A stretch of 53,386 nt of DNA, from assembly GCA_021847345.1 (NCBI GenBank), contig JAJZTW010000022.1:1-53386 (forward strand), written 5' to 3'. The position numbers and the translations under genes are program-made. Positions 8,606 to 20,071 of the stretch are shown here, in pieces. A model generated the notes under the pieces. The model ran no database searches and was not told the origin of the DNA. It saw nothing but the letters and a program-made list of their open reading frames with translations. The stretch comes from Pseudomonadota bacterium. Its GTDB lineage: Bacteria > Pseudomonadota > Gammaproteobacteria > Burkholderiales > Burkholderiaceae_C. How positions within the stretch are numbered: the stretch's first letter is position 1; each line of letters starts with the position of its first letter.

Positions 8606-8974
8606 ATGCAAGCCCTGCCAGCCGATGTGCTCGAGTCCATGCGCGAGCCTGATACCACGCGGCTCTCGCCGTCGAGGCTCGCTGCGCTTCTGGAGATGCA
8701 GCAGCAGGACTTGGCCAGCCTCTCGGGCGTTCATCGCAACACCTTGCGAACGCACCCAGAGTCGCCACGGCTGCAGGCTGCGTTGCGTGGCCTGGTACGA
8801 GTGCTCGCGGCCGCCTCACCCATTCAGCCAGATTGGCAGCGACTCATCTTTTTCGTCAAGAACGAGCCGATCTCTGCATTCCGCTACAAGACCTTGCTCC
8901 AGGTCGTCCAGGAAGGTCGGGCCGATGACGCAATCGCCTATCTTCAATCCATTGCCACTGGTTTCGTTGGATGA
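8606..8974 (+). CDS. Orphan Xre/MbcA/ParS-like antitoxin
   Basis: The 122-residue product has an N-terminal helix-turn-helix (SRLAALLEMQQQDLASLSGVHRNTLR) and a C-terminal DUF2384-type domain ending IAYLQSIATGFVG. This is the usual pattern of the orphan antitoxin-like proteins found on betaproteobacterial plasmids and islands. A GGAGAGG ribosome site lies 5-6 nt before the ATG at 8606, so I reject the longer frame from 8480. No toxin gene is adjacent. An attC-like site begins 79 bp after the stop in the same orientation, so the gene may have arrived as an integron cassette. It may serve as a DNA-binding autoregulator or neutralise a distant RES toxin; both ideas are inference. Confidence 0.7.
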   Translation: MQALPADVLESMREPDTTRLSPSRLAALLEMQQQDLASLSGVHRNTLRTHPESPRLQAALRGLVRVLAAASPIQPDWQRLIFFVKNEPISAFRYKTLLQVVQEGRADDAIAYLQSIATGFVG

Positions 8975-9053
8975 GACGTCCGAGTTTCGCATCCCCGACA
9001 TCTCCTCCGCCACCGCCCGTCCCGGAGCGCCACCCGCGAGAGGTTTAACCCAT

Positions 9054-9110
9054 GCCCAACGCTCAGCCATCGAGCCGGCGGCGGGAGCTCGGCCAAAGCG
9101 GGCGTTAGGC
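9054..9110 (+). repeat. attC-like integron recombination site (57 bp), also left copy of a 22-bp inverted repeat
   Basis: The site opens with GCCCAAC (RYYYAAC type) at 9054 and closes with GTTAGGC (GTTRRRY type) at 9104-9110. Between them, GCCATCGAGC and GCTCGGC can pair as the L''/L' boxes, with extrahelical bases as in real attC hairpins. The total length, 57 bp, matches the classic 59-base element. Orientation is right for a cassette whose gene is 8606-8974. Bases 9089-9110 reappear inverted with one mismatch at 11862-11883. An alternative reading is a plain terminal inverted repeat of a small mobile unit. Confidence 0.5.
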
Positions 9111-9190
9111 TCAGCGGGTGACGGCGACCGTGTTGCGGCGGGAAGCTGTCGTCGAAGCCCGAGGTCCGTTCGGATATCATGATTTAACAT

Positions 9191-9206
9191 ATGAACAATG
9201 GTTCAT
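9191..9206. promoter_or_regulatory. ArsR/SmtB-type operator upstream of arsR
   Basis: ATGAAC, a 4-bp spacer AATG, and GTTCAT form a perfect inverted repeat in an AT-rich stretch, 10 bp before the arsR start codon. The core resembles the TATGAAC-type half-sites bound by zinc-sensing ArsR-family repressors such as CzrA. Its place next to the start implies autorepression of the arsR-CDF-DMT operon and release by metal. The arsR gene has no clear Shine-Dalgarno sequence. Confidence 0.65.
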
Positions 9207-9216
9207 TTAAATAGTC

Positions 9217-9524
9217 ATGCATCTATCCTCCAAAGAAGGCGACCTGCCGCAACTCGCTGACCTATTTCGCCTGCTCGGCGACACGACCCGCCTGCGCATC
9301 ATGGTCACCTGCCTGCAGGGAAGCACCGCGGTCGGCGACATCGCAGCGGAACTGGAGCTGACGCCGACCCTGGTCAGCCACCACCTGCGCCTGCTGCGCG
9401 CGGCGCGCCTGGTGCGGGCAGAACGCCAAGGCAAGCACGTGCTGTATGCCGCGGCCGACCAGCATGTGGTCGGCATGCTGCAGGACATGATCGAGCACAT
9501 CGCCGAGCCGCACCAGGAGAGCGA

Positions 9525-9528
<4 letters not shown>
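9217..9528 (+). CDS. ArsR/SmtB-family metal-sensing repressor
   Basis: A 103-residue winged-helix repressor. The fold is seen in LFRLLGDTTRLRIM, followed by the recognition helix ELTPTLVSHHLRLLRAA. The last helix carries D81, H83, H94 and E97, which fits the alpha-5 zinc/cobalt site pattern (D-x-H-x10-H-x2-H/E) known from CzrA and SmtB. The alpha-3 Cys-Val-Cys arsenite motif is absent. It therefore probably senses Zn(II) or Co(II), bound across the dimer, and releases the operator at 9191-9206. The stop overlaps the start of the CDF gene (ATGATG), so the two are translationally coupled. Arsenic sensing is unlikely. Confidence 0.85.
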
Positions 9529-10535
<1,007 letters not shown>

Positions 10536-10537
10536 GC

Positions 10538-11593
10538 ATGGAGCGCCTGTTCCGATCGCCCCCGCCCGGCGTCCTTGCGGCGCTGGGCGCGGCCCTGCTG
10601 TTCGGCGCGGGAACGCCGCTGGCCAAGCAGTTGCTGCGCGGAACCGATCCGTGGGTGCTGGCGGGGTTGCTGTATGTCGGCTCGGGCGTCGGGCTGAGCG
10701 CCTGGCGCCTGCTGCTGCGAGCGCCTCGCGTGCGCCTGGCCGGGGCGGAGACGCTGTGGTTCGCCGCCGCAGTGGGTTTCGGCGGCGTGCTCGGACCGGT
10801 GCTGCTGATGCGCGGGCTTGACGGAATGCACGCGTCGGGAGCCGCGCTGCTGCTCAATGCGGAAAGCGTATTCACCGCGCTGCTGGCGTGGTTCGTGTTC
10901 CGCGAGAATTTCGACCGGCGCATCGCGCTGGGCATGCTGGCCATCGTGGCTGGCGCGGTGCTGCTCAGCGGAGGTGGTGGCGGCCGGTGGTCGGCCGCCG
11001 AACTTACCCCGGCGCTGCTCGTGCTCGGTGCCTGCCTGGCCTGGGGCATCGACAACAACCTGACGCGCAAGGTGTCCGGCGCGGACGCGACGTGGGTTGC
11101 TTCCATCAAGGGACTGGTGGCCGGCGGCGTCAACCTGGCCCTCGCACTGGGCTCGGGTGCCAGCATGCCGGGAATTCCCCTGGTCGGCGCCGCGATGCTG
11201 GTCGGCCTCCTCGCCTACGGCGTCAGCCTGTCGATGTTCGTCGTCGCGCTGCGCCACCTCGGCTCGGCGCGAACCGGTGCCTACTTTTCCGTTGCGCCGT
11301 TCTTCGGCGCGCTGCTCGCGGTGCTCATGGGCGACCCGGTGACCCCGCCGCTTCTGGGCGCTTCGGTGCTGATGGGAATCGGCGTATGGCTGCACCTGAC
11401 TGAGCGGCACGAGCACGTGCATACGCACGAAGCGATGGAACACGAACATGAGCATGTCCACGACGAGCACCACCAGCATGCGCACGATGCGGCCACGGTT
11501 CCCGGCGAGCGCCACAGCCACCGGCACCGACACGAAGCGATGACCCACAGCCATGCGCACACGCCCGACATCCACCACAGGCACGACCACTGA
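10538..11593 (+). CDS. EamA/DMT-family transporter with His-rich C-terminal tail
   Basis: A 351-residue membrane protein with about ten hydrophobic helices arranged as two EamA repeats (for example ALLFGAGTPLAKQLL, then GACLAWGIDNNLTRKVSG). After the last helix there is a tail of about 65 residues packed with histidines (EHVHTHEAMEHEHEHVH and similar), a plausible metal-binding domain that is not part of ordinary DMT drug/metabolite exporters. It starts 2 bp after the CDF stop, so it belongs to the ArsR-controlled metal operon. Substrate is unknown; a role in metal or metal-complex efflux is inferred from the tail and operon. Confidence 0.82.
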   Translation: MERLFRSPPPGVLAALGAALLFGAGTPLAKQLLRGTDPWVLAGLLYVGSGVGLSAWRLLLRAPRVRLAGAETLWFAAAVGFGGVLGPVLLMRGLDGMHASGAALLLNAESVFTALLAWFVFRENFDRRIALGMLAIVAGAVLLSGGGGGRWSAAELTPALLVLGACLAWGIDNNLTRKVSGADATWVASIKGLVAGGVNLALALGSGASMPGIPLVGAAMLVGLLAYGVSLSMFVVALRHLGSARTGAYFSVAPFFGALLAVLMGDPVTPPLLGASVLMGIGVWLHLTERHEHVHTHEAMEHEHEHVHDEHHQHAHDAATVPGERHSHRHRHEAMTHSHAHTPDIHHRHDH

Positions 11594-11635
11594 AGGACGC
11601 GCTCGGCAAAGAGAGAACACTCGACTTCCGAGAGC

Positions 11636-11926
11636 GGCACCTGGCTCATCCGCACCATTGCCGGCGCGTGGATGACCAGCGCGCTGGGAGACTTCTGCTA
11701 CGAGACCACGACGGTGCTGCTGCCGGCCTTCCTGGTCGTAACAGGGCTTCCCGACAGTGCACTCGGACTGATCGAGGGTGTGGCCGATGCGGTGGCCAGT
11801 TTCACCACGATGGCGTCCGGCGGTCGCTACCCACACCATTGCAGTCCCCAGCACCGGCAGCGCCCAACGCCCGCTTTGGCCGACGAGCTGACGCCCACCG
11901 CCCCTTCTGAGCTTCCTCGCAGCTAG
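11636..11926 (+). pseudogene. MFS transporter remnant, N-terminal fragment
   Basis: The frame from GTWLIRTIAGAW (11636) through MTSALGDFCYETTTVLLPAFL to ASFTTMASG (about 11821) matches the first two membrane helices of MFS permeases often found in metal-resistance clusters. After the ASG the homology stops. The remaining codons to 11926 are unrelated and pass through the right copy of a 22-bp inverted repeat (11862). No ATG precedes the homologous start; the only one is internal at 11672, after an in-frame stop at 11591-11593. The gene is thus broken at both ends and likely non-functional. Confidence 0.7.
11862..11883 (-). repeat. Right copy of 22-bp inverted repeat flanking the metal-efflux operon
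   Basis: These 22 bases are the inverse of 9089-9110 with one mismatch (A to G within the GTTRGGC core). The two copies bracket arsR, the CDF gene, the DMT gene and the MFS fragment. Read on the minus strand, this copy ends GTTGGGC, an integron core-site form, but no partner RYYYAAC half-site is found to the right, so it is at best half an attC. It lies about 40 bp after MFS homology ends, so it may mark the deletion or insertion junction. Confidence 0.6.
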
Positions 11927-12180
11927 CTATCTCCGCACGCGCGTGCAAGTGGCCCTGGCGGTCCTGGCAAGGTTAACAACTGTTGGGACCGAAACCTGGA
12001 AGCGCAGCCCCTGCGACTTCTTACGCAGTCCCGCCTTGAACTTCCCGATCTGCAGACCCCGGCGTTCCACGAGGCCTCAGGCGGGACAGGTCCTATCTGC
12101 GCGGGACAGCCCTTGGCTGCAGGTCCACCATCGCGAGGCCGGCGGATCTGCAACCCACCGGGACGCGCGGCAGCATCCCG

Positions 12181-12279
12181 GTAAGCGACTTTATTTCCTT
12201 CTGGGCTCAACCCAGTCAGCGACTATATTTCCCAGTCACCGACTTTGTTTTCAGTTAACGACTTTATTTCCCGCGCACA
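12181..12279 (-). repeat. Tn7-type right end with four TnsB-like binding repeats
   Basis: Read inward on the minus strand from 12279, the end begins TGTGCGCGGGAAATAAAGTC, against TGTGGGCGGACAATAAAGTC in Tn7R (from memory). Repeats follow at 12272-12253, 12252-12234 and 12233-12214 (consensus GGGAAATAAAGTCGNTNACT, about 20 bp each), and a fourth after a 15-bp gap at 12198-12181. Dense, adjoining 20-bp sites are the Tn7 right-end pattern, while left ends carry spaced sites. The interval 11927-12180 between the MFS remnant and this array shows nothing recognisable. Confidence 0.88.
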
Positions 12280-12304
12280 CTGACGCATCCCGTGGCCCCA
12301 CCCC

Positions 12305-14113
<1,809 letters not shown>

Positions 14114-14133
14114 GGATCAGATCGGGTTGAGGG

Positions 14134-15537
14134 TTATTTTTGCGGGCGCTTCCAGCCGGCGATGCTGAGCTGGCGGGCGCGCGAGACGGTGAGCTGCCCG
14201 GCCGGGGCGTCGCGGGTCAGCGTGGTGCCGGCCCCGAGCGTGGCCCCCTGGCCCACGCGTACCGGGGCCACGAGCTGGGTGTCGGAGCCGATGAAGGCGT
14301 CGTCCTCGATGACGGTGCGGTGCTTGGCCGCGCCGTCGTAGTTGCAGGTGATGGTGCCGGCGCCGATGTTCACCCGCGCCCCCACCGTGGCGTCTCCCAC
14401 GTAGCTGAGGTGGTTGGCCTTGCTGGCCTCGCCGAGGGAGCTGTTCTTCACTTCCGTGAAATTGCCCACGTGCACGTCGCGCGCCAGTTCGGTGCCCGGG
14501 CGCAGGCGCGCGTACGGGCCGATGCGCGTGCCTTCAGCGCACACCGCGCCGTCGATGTGGGAGAAGGCCTCGATGCGGCTTTCGGCGCCGATGCGGCAGT
14601 CGCGCAGCACGCAGTGGGGGCCCACCTGCACGCCGTCGGCCAGCTCCACGCGGCCCTCGAACACGCAGCCGACGTCGATGCGCACGTCCTGCCCGCACAC
14701 CAGTTCACCGCGCACGTCGATGCGCTGCGGGTCGAGCAGCGTGACGCCGTCGCGCAGCAGCTGCTCGGCCCGGCGGCGCTGCATCACGCGCTCCAGATGA
14801 GCGAGCTGCAGGCGGTCGTTGACCCCCAGCAGCTCGTCGGCGTCGGCGGCCGGCACGCCGTGCACCGGCACGCCGTCGGCGTGCGCCAGCGCCACCACGT
14901 CGGTCAGGTAGTACTCGCCCTGCGCGTTGTCGTTGCGCAGCTGCCCCACCCAGCGCTTGAGCGCGGCAGCGGGCGCGGCGATGATGCCGCTGTTGACTTC
15001 GTCGATGGCGAGCTCAGCCGGCGATGCGTCCTTGTGCTCGACGATGCGCGACACGCGCCCTTGCGCATCGCGCACGATGCGCCCGTAGCCGGCCGGCTGC
15101 GCCAGCCGCACCGTCAGCATGGCCAGCGCGCCGCCGCGCGCGGCATCGAGCAGGGGCTGCAGGGTCTGCGTGCGCACCAGCGGCACGTCGCCGTACAGCA
15201 CCAGCACCACGCCGGAGTCGTCGAGCTGGGGGCAGGCCTGCAGCACCGCGTGCCCGGTGCCCAGTTGCGGAACCTGCTCGCAAAAGCCCAGCTGCCCCGC
15301 GCCCGCGAAAGCCTCGCGCACCTGCTGCGCGCCATGGCCGACGACGACCACGCAGCGCGCGTCGTGCAGCGCGTGCGCGGTGTCGAGCACATGGGCCAGC
15401 AGCGCCCGCCCGGCCAGCGGCTGCAGCACCTTGGGCAGGCGCGAGCGCATGCGCGTGCCCTTGCCGGCGGCCAGGATCACCACCTGCAGCGCAGGCTCGG
15501 GTTGTTGATCGACGGGGCTGCTGGCGGATGGGTTCAT
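14134..15537 (-). CDS. glmU: Bifunctional N-acetylglucosamine-1-phosphate uridyltransferase / glucosamine-1-phosphate acetyltransferase
   Basis: GlmU catalyses the last two steps to UDP-GlcNAc in the cytoplasm. The 467-residue product has an N-terminal nucleotidyltransferase domain with LAAGKGTRM and the downstream [11 protein letters not shown], and GYGRIVRD further on. The C-terminal left-handed beta-helix of hexapeptide repeats includes [24 protein letters not shown] and [10 protein letters not shown]. The ATG at 15537 was chosen because family homology starts directly after it ([10 protein letters not shown]); the open frame upstream is GC-driven. It precedes glmS by 20 bp, the glmU-glmS order also known next to Tn5468 in Acidithiobacillus. 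Confidence 0.96.
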   Translation of the reverse strand: MNPSASSPVDQQPEPALQVVILAAGKGTRMRSRLPKVLQPLAGRALLAHVLDTAHALHDARCVVVVGHGAQQVREAFAGAGQLGFCEQVPQLGTGHAVLQACPQLDDSGVVLVLYGDVPLVRTQTLQPLLDAARGGALAMLTVRLAQPAGYGRIVRDAQGRVSRIVEHKDASPAELAIDEVNSGIIAAPAAALKRWVGQLRNDNAQGEYYLTDVVALAHADGVPVHGVPAADADELLGVNDRLQLAHLERVMQRRRAEQLLRDGVTLLDPQRIDVRGELVCGQDVRIDVGCVFEGRVELADGVQVGPHCVLRDCRIGAESRIEAFSHIDGAVCAEGTRIGPYARLRPGTELARDVHVGNFTEVKNSSLGEASKANHLSYVGDATVGARVNIGAGTITCNYDGAAKHRTVIEDDAFIGSDTQLVAPVRVGQGATLGAGTTLTRDAPAGQLTVSRARQLSIAGWKRPQK

Positions 15538-15629
15538 GCTGGCGGATTCTAGGGGGCGCACCGCGGGGTTTCCCTCACCGCGGCCCCCCGTGTGCGAGGG
15601 GGCTGCGGCGAGGCTGCCGCCCCAAAGCA

Positions 15630-15668
15630 CGACGGCCGCCCCACCCCGGGGGGTGGCGGCGGCCGTCG
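15630..15668 (-). terminator. Hairpin downstream of the c-heme membrane protein gene
   Basis: CGACGGCCGCC (15630-15640) pairs exactly with 15658-15668, and the inner GC-rich bases extend the stem with one bulge. On the minus strand the stem is followed by TGCTTT, a poor U-tract. It lies 22 bp after the stop at 15690 and before glmU, so it may partly insulate glmU-glmS from upstream transcription. Confidence 0.45.
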
Positions 15669-15689
15669 GCGAGCGGCTGGGGAGCCGGA

Positions 15690-16457
15690 TCAGCGGCTGC
15701 TGGCGCTGACCAGCTTTTGCTGCAGGAAGCCGGGGATGCCCACCCACATGTCGAAGAACGACACCACCAGCTCCAGCGCGGCAATCGGGCACGACAGGCC
15801 GCCGCCGATGAGCACGAACCACGCGAAGTTCGGGTTCTGCTTGGTCAGGAACCAGCCGGAGAAGTCGAGCATCATGGCGAGGAACGGCGTGATCACCGCG
15901 ATGGCCTTGATCTGGTTGTTCACGCGGGTACGCACGAACATATAGGCGGCCAGCCAGAAGATCACCGCCAGCATGGTCAGGTGGACCATGCCGGTCATGA
16001 ACATCGTGGTGTAGCTCATGCCGGTGTCGACCTTGGCCACGGCCTTGACGTCGTCGTAGGTCACCAGCGGCGGGTTGTGCAGCTGCTTGCTCATGGCCAC
16101 GCTGTGGCACATCAGGCAGTGCTGGGCGATGAAGGGCTTGATCTTGGCGTCGTACTCAGCCTTGGTCTGGCCGCCGGCGATCCAGTGGTCGAACATGGCC
16201 TTGTCGGCCGGCCATTCCGCCTTGGGCACGCCGGCGTTGGTGAACATGGTCGGCAGCACGGTCTGCAGCTTGCTCGACGTGGGGTCACCGGCGTAGGACA
16301 ACTGGATGTCCTTGAGGGTGACGCCCGCCTTGCCGTCCAGGCCGGTGTGGGTCACGTACAGGTAGATTTCGGCGCAGAGCAGGCCGAAGCACACGAGGAT
16401 GATGAAACCGGTGTGTTGGAGCTTCTCGGCGATCGAGAGCTGATGGAGCTGTCGCAT
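15690..16457 (-). CDS. Membrane protein with one c-type haem motif (often mis-annotated as elongation factor-1 alpha)
   Basis: A 255-residue inner-membrane protein. A hydrophobic helix at about 16-33 anchors a periplasmic region holding a single CLMCH motif (C114, C117, H118), followed by three further helices at about 150-172, 187-205 and 215-235. The single haem implies electron transfer, but the partner is unknown. I recall similar betaproteobacterial proteins carrying an erroneous elongation-factor name. It is a single gene followed by a hairpin. The 529-bp region upstream has an AT-rich stretch with repeated CCCGTATC, the likely promoter zone. Function is unassigned beyond haem binding. 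Confidence 0.72.
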   Translation of the reverse strand: MRQLHQLSIAEKLQHTGFIILVCFGLLCAEIYLYVTHTGLDGKAGVTLKDIQLSYAGDPTSSKLQTVLPTMFTNAGVPKAEWPADKAMFDHWIAGGQTKAEYDAKIKPFIAQHCLMCHSVAMSKQLHNPPLVTYDDVKAVAKVDTGMSYTTMFMTGMVHLTMLAVIFWLAAYMFVRTRVNNQIKAIAVITPFLAMMLDFSGWFLTKQNPNFAWFVLIGGGLSCPIAALELVVSFFDMWVGIPGFLQQKLVSASSR

Positions 16458-16986
16458 AGTGGGGGACCGTGAACGAAGGTGCGGGCGGCCCGGGAAATAC
16501 CGGGAAAATGACCCGTATCAATGATTTTAATGGTTTTCCCGTATCGTACGATGGGCCTCCGCAGGCTCGCAACGCCGTGTTTCGCCCCAGGGGTATCCGA
16601 ATATTGCCGGCCGATCAGCAACCCGAACCCCAGGGGGTATGCGGGGGAACCGAGGCGGCACAGTGCCGATCCGGCGCCGCCCCGCGCGCTTGCTGCATCG
16701 CAGCGCGGCCGGACCCGCCTGCCGACGGCCCCGGCCGCGCACCGGGCTGGCCGCGGCGAAGGGTTGCGTCTTGTTGCGATTTCGACACGCCGGCGCCTTG
16801 CCCTCACCGGGCGCCGGGATGCCGCCCGGCACGACGAAAACCCGTTCGCTTCGTGCTTAAATCCCCCATGTTGGGCGCCTTGCCAAGCAAAGTGCAGGCG
16901 CGCCACGAGATCCGTGACGCGTGCACTGCAGCAGGCGCCCGGGCCCGCACGCCCGCGCGTGCCCCGACCTTCCAGGAGGACTTCCG
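16458..16986. other. Divergent intergenic region between the haem protein gene and dps
   Basis: No convincing gene is present in this 529-bp stretch. Bases around 16505-16560 are AT-richer than the surroundings. They contain CCCGTATC twice (about 16513 and 16541), a TCGTACGA palindrome and TTGATA on the minus strand, so promoters for the left gene probably lie here. A strong AGGAGGA ribosome site at 16975-16981 belongs to dps. No OxyR site could be identified with confidence. Confidence 0.4.
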
Positions 16987-17505
16987 ATGAGCAAGAACGC
17001 CCCGAGCACCCCGAAGCTGTACCTGACCTCGAAGAACCTCGGAATCGGCATCAGCGAGAAGCACCGCGAGTCCATCGCGCAGGGCCTGTCGCACCTGCTG
17101 GCCGACACCTACACGCTGTACCTGACCACGCACAACTTCCACTGGAACGTCACGGGGCCGATGTTCAACACCCTGCACCTGATGTTCATGACCCAGTACA
17201 ACGAACTGTGGAACGCGGTGGACCCCATCGCCGAGCGCATTCGCGCGCTGGGCTACTGCGCCCCGGGCTCGTATGCGGCGTTCAGCCAGCTGACCCGGCT
17301 GGGAGACGTGCCGGCCGAACCGCCGAAGGCCGAGGACATGATCCGCATCCTGGTCAAGGGCAACGAGACCGTGGCTGCCACCGCGCGCGAACTGCTGCCG
17401 CTGGTGGAAAAAGCCGGCGACCAGCCCACCACCGACCTGCTGTCGGCGCGCATGGACATCCACGAGAAGTCCGCGTGGATGCTGCGCTCGATGCTAGGCG
17501 AGTGA
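16987..17505 (+). CDS. dps: DNA-binding ferritin-like protein Dps
   Basis: Dps forms a dodecamer that oxidises and stores iron with hydrogen peroxide and protects DNA. The 172-residue product keeps the intersubunit ferroxidase ligands: H52 (THNFHWN), H64, D79 and E83 (VDPIAERI), all offset by 21 from the Listeria Dps numbering. The basic N-terminal tail ([16 protein letters not shown]) may help DNA contact. The start is set by a near-perfect ribosome site, AGGAGGA, about 5 nt upstream. It is followed 49 bp later by ubiA in the same direction. Confidence 0.93.
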   Translation: MSKNAPSTPKLYLTSKNLGIGISEKHRESIAQGLSHLLADTYTLYLTTHNFHWNVTGPMFNTLHLMFMTQYNELWNAVDPIAERIRALGYCAPGSYAAFSQLTRLGDVPAEPPKAEDMIRILVKGNETVAATARELLPLVEKAGDQPTTDLLSARMDIHEKSAWMLRSMLGE

Positions 17506-17554
17506 ACGCGAGCCCCCTCGCGTCGGCCGTGGTGCCTGGCTCGGCAAGGCCACG

Positions 17555-18448
17555 ATGAACCCCGCTGCCCCCGCCCCGGCGCCGATGGCGCCGCGCGGCC
17601 GCCTGAGCCTGTGGCTCGACCTGGTGCGCTGGAACCGGCCGGCCGGCTGGCTGCTGCTGCTGTGGCCCACGCTTGCGTCGCTGTGGATGGCGCACGGCGG
17701 CTTCCCGGGCTGGAAGCTGCTGCTGGTGTTCAGCGCCGGAACGGTGCTGATGCGCTCGGCCGGCTGCGCCGTCAACGACGTCGCCGACGCCGAGTTCGAC
17801 CGCCACGTGCGGCGCACCGCGCAGCGCCCGGTCACCAGCGGGCAACTGCGCCGTGGCGAGGCGCTGGCCGTGGGAGCCGGCTTGGCGCTGTGCGCCTTCG
17901 CTCTGGTGCTGCTGACCAACGCGCTGACCATCGCGCTGTCGGTATCGGCACTGCTCATCGCCGTGGCCTATCCCTACACCAAGCGCTGGCTGGCCGTGCC
18001 GCAGGCTTACCTGGGCGTGGCCTTCAGCTTCGGCATCCCGATGGCCTTCGCGGCCGCGGCCGGCAACGTGCCGCCGCTGGCGTGGTGGCTGCTGGCCGGA
18101 AACCTGTTCTGGGTGCTGGCCTACGACACCGAATACGCGATGGTCGACCGCGCGGACGACCTGCGCATCGGCATCCGTACTTCGGCCATCACTTTCGGCC
18201 GCCTCGACGTTGCCGCGGTCATGACCAGCTATGCCGCCTACCTGCTGATCTGGCTGCTCGCCGGCAGGTCGCTGGGCCTCGGCTGGCCCTTCACACTGGG
18301 CCTGCTCGCCGCGGCCGCCCAGGCGCTGTGGCACTGGCGCCTGATCCGCGAGCGCGAACCGGCGGCCTGCTTCACGGCGTTCCGGCACAACCACTGGCTG
18401 GGCTTCGCGGTGTTCGCCGGCGTGGCCGCGTCGTACGCGCTGCACTGA
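17555..18448 (+). CDS. ubiA: 4-hydroxybenzoate octaprenyltransferase
   Basis: UbiA attaches the polyprenyl chain to 4-hydroxybenzoate in ubiquinone synthesis, within the inner membrane. The 297-residue product has eight to nine hydrophobic helices and both aspartate-rich prenyl-diphosphate/Mg motifs: [12 protein letters not shown] in the first half and [12 protein letters not shown] in the second. The start [21 protein letters not shown] is characteristic. It follows dps in the same direction and is convergent with gdhA, separated by a short GC hairpin. Confidence 0.95.
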   Translation: MNPAAPAPAPMAPRGRLSLWLDLVRWNRPAGWLLLLWPTLASLWMAHGGFPGWKLLLVFSAGTVLMRSAGCAVNDVADAEFDRHVRRTAQRPVTSGQLRRGEALAVGAGLALCAFALVLLTNALTIALSVSALLIAVAYPYTKRWLAVPQAYLGVAFSFGIPMAFAAAAGNVPPLAWWLLAGNLFWVLAYDTEYAMVDRADDLRIGIRTSAITFGRLDVAAVMTSYAAYLLIWLLAGRSLGLGWPFTLGLLAAAAQALWHWRLIREREPAACFTAFRHNHWLGFAVFAGVAASYALH

Positions 18449-18450
18449 GC

Positions 18451-18471
18451 GGGGCCGCGAACGCCGGCCCC
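18451..18471. terminator. Hairpin between convergent ubiA and gdhA
   Basis: GGGGCCG (18451-18457) and CGGCCCC (18465-18471) form a 7-bp GC stem with a 7-nt loop, 2 bp after the ubiA stop and 15 bp before the gdhA stop. There is no T-tract on either side, so termination strength is uncertain, but the position between convergent genes fits. Confidence 0.5.
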
Positions 18472-18485
18472 GAAAGCTCGGCGCT

Positions 18486-19808
18486 TCAGGGGTACAGCCC
18501 GCGCTCGGCGCGCGCCTCCAGCACGCGCTCGCAGGCCACCACGAAGGCCGCTGTGCGCAGCGGAACCTTCAGTCGTTCGGCGGTGTCCCAGATGGCGACG
18601 AAGGCGCCACCGAGGATCTTCTCGAGCCGCGCGTTGATCTCGTCCTCGCTCCAGAAGAAACTCGAGAAGTCCTGCACCCACTCGAAGTAGCTCACCGTCA
18701 CGCCGCCGGCGTTGCAGATCACGTCGGGCACGACCAGGATGCCGCGGCTCTGCAACATGTCGTCGGCCGCCGGCAGAGTCGGTCCGTTGGCTCCCTCCAG
18801 CACCATCTTCGCCTTGGTGCGCCGCGCGCGCGACTCCGTGATCTGGCCTTCCAGCGCCGCGGGGATCAAGATGTCGCAGTCCACCGTCCAGAAATCGTCC
18901 CCGCTGAGAACGTCGGCATCGCGGAAACCGGCCACCCCGTGGGTTTGCTGCACGTGCGCGCTCAGCCGTGCCACGTCCAGCCCGTCGGCCTTGAACACTC
19001 CGCCGGTGTGGTCCTGCACCGCGACCACCTTGGCCCCCGCCTCGGCGAACAACTCCGCGGCCACCCCGCCCACGTTGCCGAAGCCCTGCACCGCCACGCG
19101 CGCGCCCTCGAGCTTGAGCCCGATGCGCCGGGCCGCCTCGCGCCCGGTGACGAACACGCCCCGCCCGGTGGCCTTCACCCGCCCCAGCGAGCCGCCGAGC
19201 TGGATGGGCTTGCCGGTGACCACCCCGGTGGCCGTGCCGCCGATGTTCATCGAGTACGTGTCCATCATCCACGCCATCACCTGCGGATTGGTGTTGACGT
19301 CGGGAGCCGGAATGTCCTGCTGCGGCCCGATGATGATCCCGATCTCGCTCGTGTAGCGTCGGGTCATGCGCTCGAGTTCCTTGCGCGACAACTGCGCCGG
19401 ATCCACGCGGATGCCCCCTTTGGCACCGCCATACGGCAGGCCCACCGCGGCATTCTTCACGGTCATCCACGCCGCCAGCGCCATGACCTCTTCCAGCGTC
19501 ACGTCGGGGTGGTAGCGCACGCCCCCCTTGCCGGGCCCGCGCGACAGGTTGTGCTGCACGCGGAATCCCTCGAAATGCCGCACCGATCCGTCGTCCATCT
19601 CGATGGGCACGTCCACGATCAGCGCGCGCTTGGGACGCCGCAGGGTCTCGGCCCAGCGCGCCAGCGGCCCCAGATAGGGAACCACGCGGTCGACCTGCGC
19701 CAGGTAGGTCTGCCAGGGACTGTCGGCGCTGGGCTTGATGTACGACAGGCGCTCCGAGCGGGTATCGGTAACGGACGAGGAAGTTTCGGACTTCGTAACG
19801 GTTTTCAC
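18486..19808 (-). CDS. gdhA: Glutamate dehydrogenase (Glu/Leu/Phe/Val family)
   Basis: Catalyses reversible oxidative deamination of glutamate to 2-oxoglutarate and ammonia. The 440-residue product has the substrate domain ([36 protein letters not shown]; the last holds the catalytic lysine) and a Rossmann domain with [11 protein letters not shown]. An acidic residue after the last strand (VVAVQD) suggests NAD preference, tentatively. Length and motifs are typical of hexameric short-chain GDHs. It is divergent from a HypT-like LysR gene, and the 263-bp gap holds a T-N11-A palindrome (19908-19922), so LysR control is possible. Confidence 0.93.
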   Translation of the reverse strand: MKTVTKSETSSSVTDTRSERLSYIKPSADSPWQTYLAQVDRVVPYLGPLARWAETLRRPKRALIVDVPIEMDDGSVRHFEGFRVQHNLSRGPGKGGVRYHPDVTLEEVMALAAWMTVKNAAVGLPYGGAKGGIRVDPAQLSRKELERMTRRYTSEIGIIIGPQQDIPAPDVNTNPQVMAWMMDTYSMNIGGTATGVVTGKPIQLGGSLGRVKATGRGVFVTGREAARRIGLKLEGARVAVQGFGNVGGVAAELFAEAGAKVVAVQDHTGGVFKADGLDVARLSAHVQQTHGVAGFRDADVLSGDDFWTVDCDILIPAALEGQITESRARRTKAKMVLEGANGPTLPAADDMLQSRGILVVPDVICNAGGVTVSYFEWVQDFSSFFWSEDEINARLEKILGGAFVAIWDTAERLKVPLRTAAFVVACERVLEARAERGLYP

Positions 19809-19907
19809 AGACTTTCGCTTTTCGCAAAGGCAGGCCGGAGACGGCGACGGAGCGAGATGCTAGGCGTGGCCTCGAAGCGAAATCCAATGCCGTTTTTTGA
19901 TGACGCC

Positions 19908-19922
19908 ATGCAAATTTTGCAT
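19908..19922. promoter_or_regulatory. LysR-type T-N11-A palindrome between gdhA and the LysR gene
   Basis: ATGCAAA-T-TTTGCAT is a perfect 15-bp palindrome containing a T-N11-A core, the common LysR-family recognition form. It is 100 bp upstream of the gdhA start and 150 bp upstream of the divergent regulator gene. The 263-bp region is AT-rich for this genome and shows no gene. Confidence 0.55.
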
Positions 19923-20071
19923 AAGCCGACGCAAGCGACGACCGAATGTATGCTCCGGGACAAAAGCCGCGCATCGAGACGGCCCCGGAAACCCCCTCGA
20001 TACACCTACCAGTAATAAGCGCGAAACCAGAAAAACGGTGAGCCACGATCTCGCCGTGAGGAGACACGGGG

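Noticed and set aside
12181..12279. IS21-type multiple terminal repeats
   Set aside because: The terminal bases, repeat core and exact 25-bp distance to glmS match Tn7R, and tnsABCD are in the window; no istAB genes are present.
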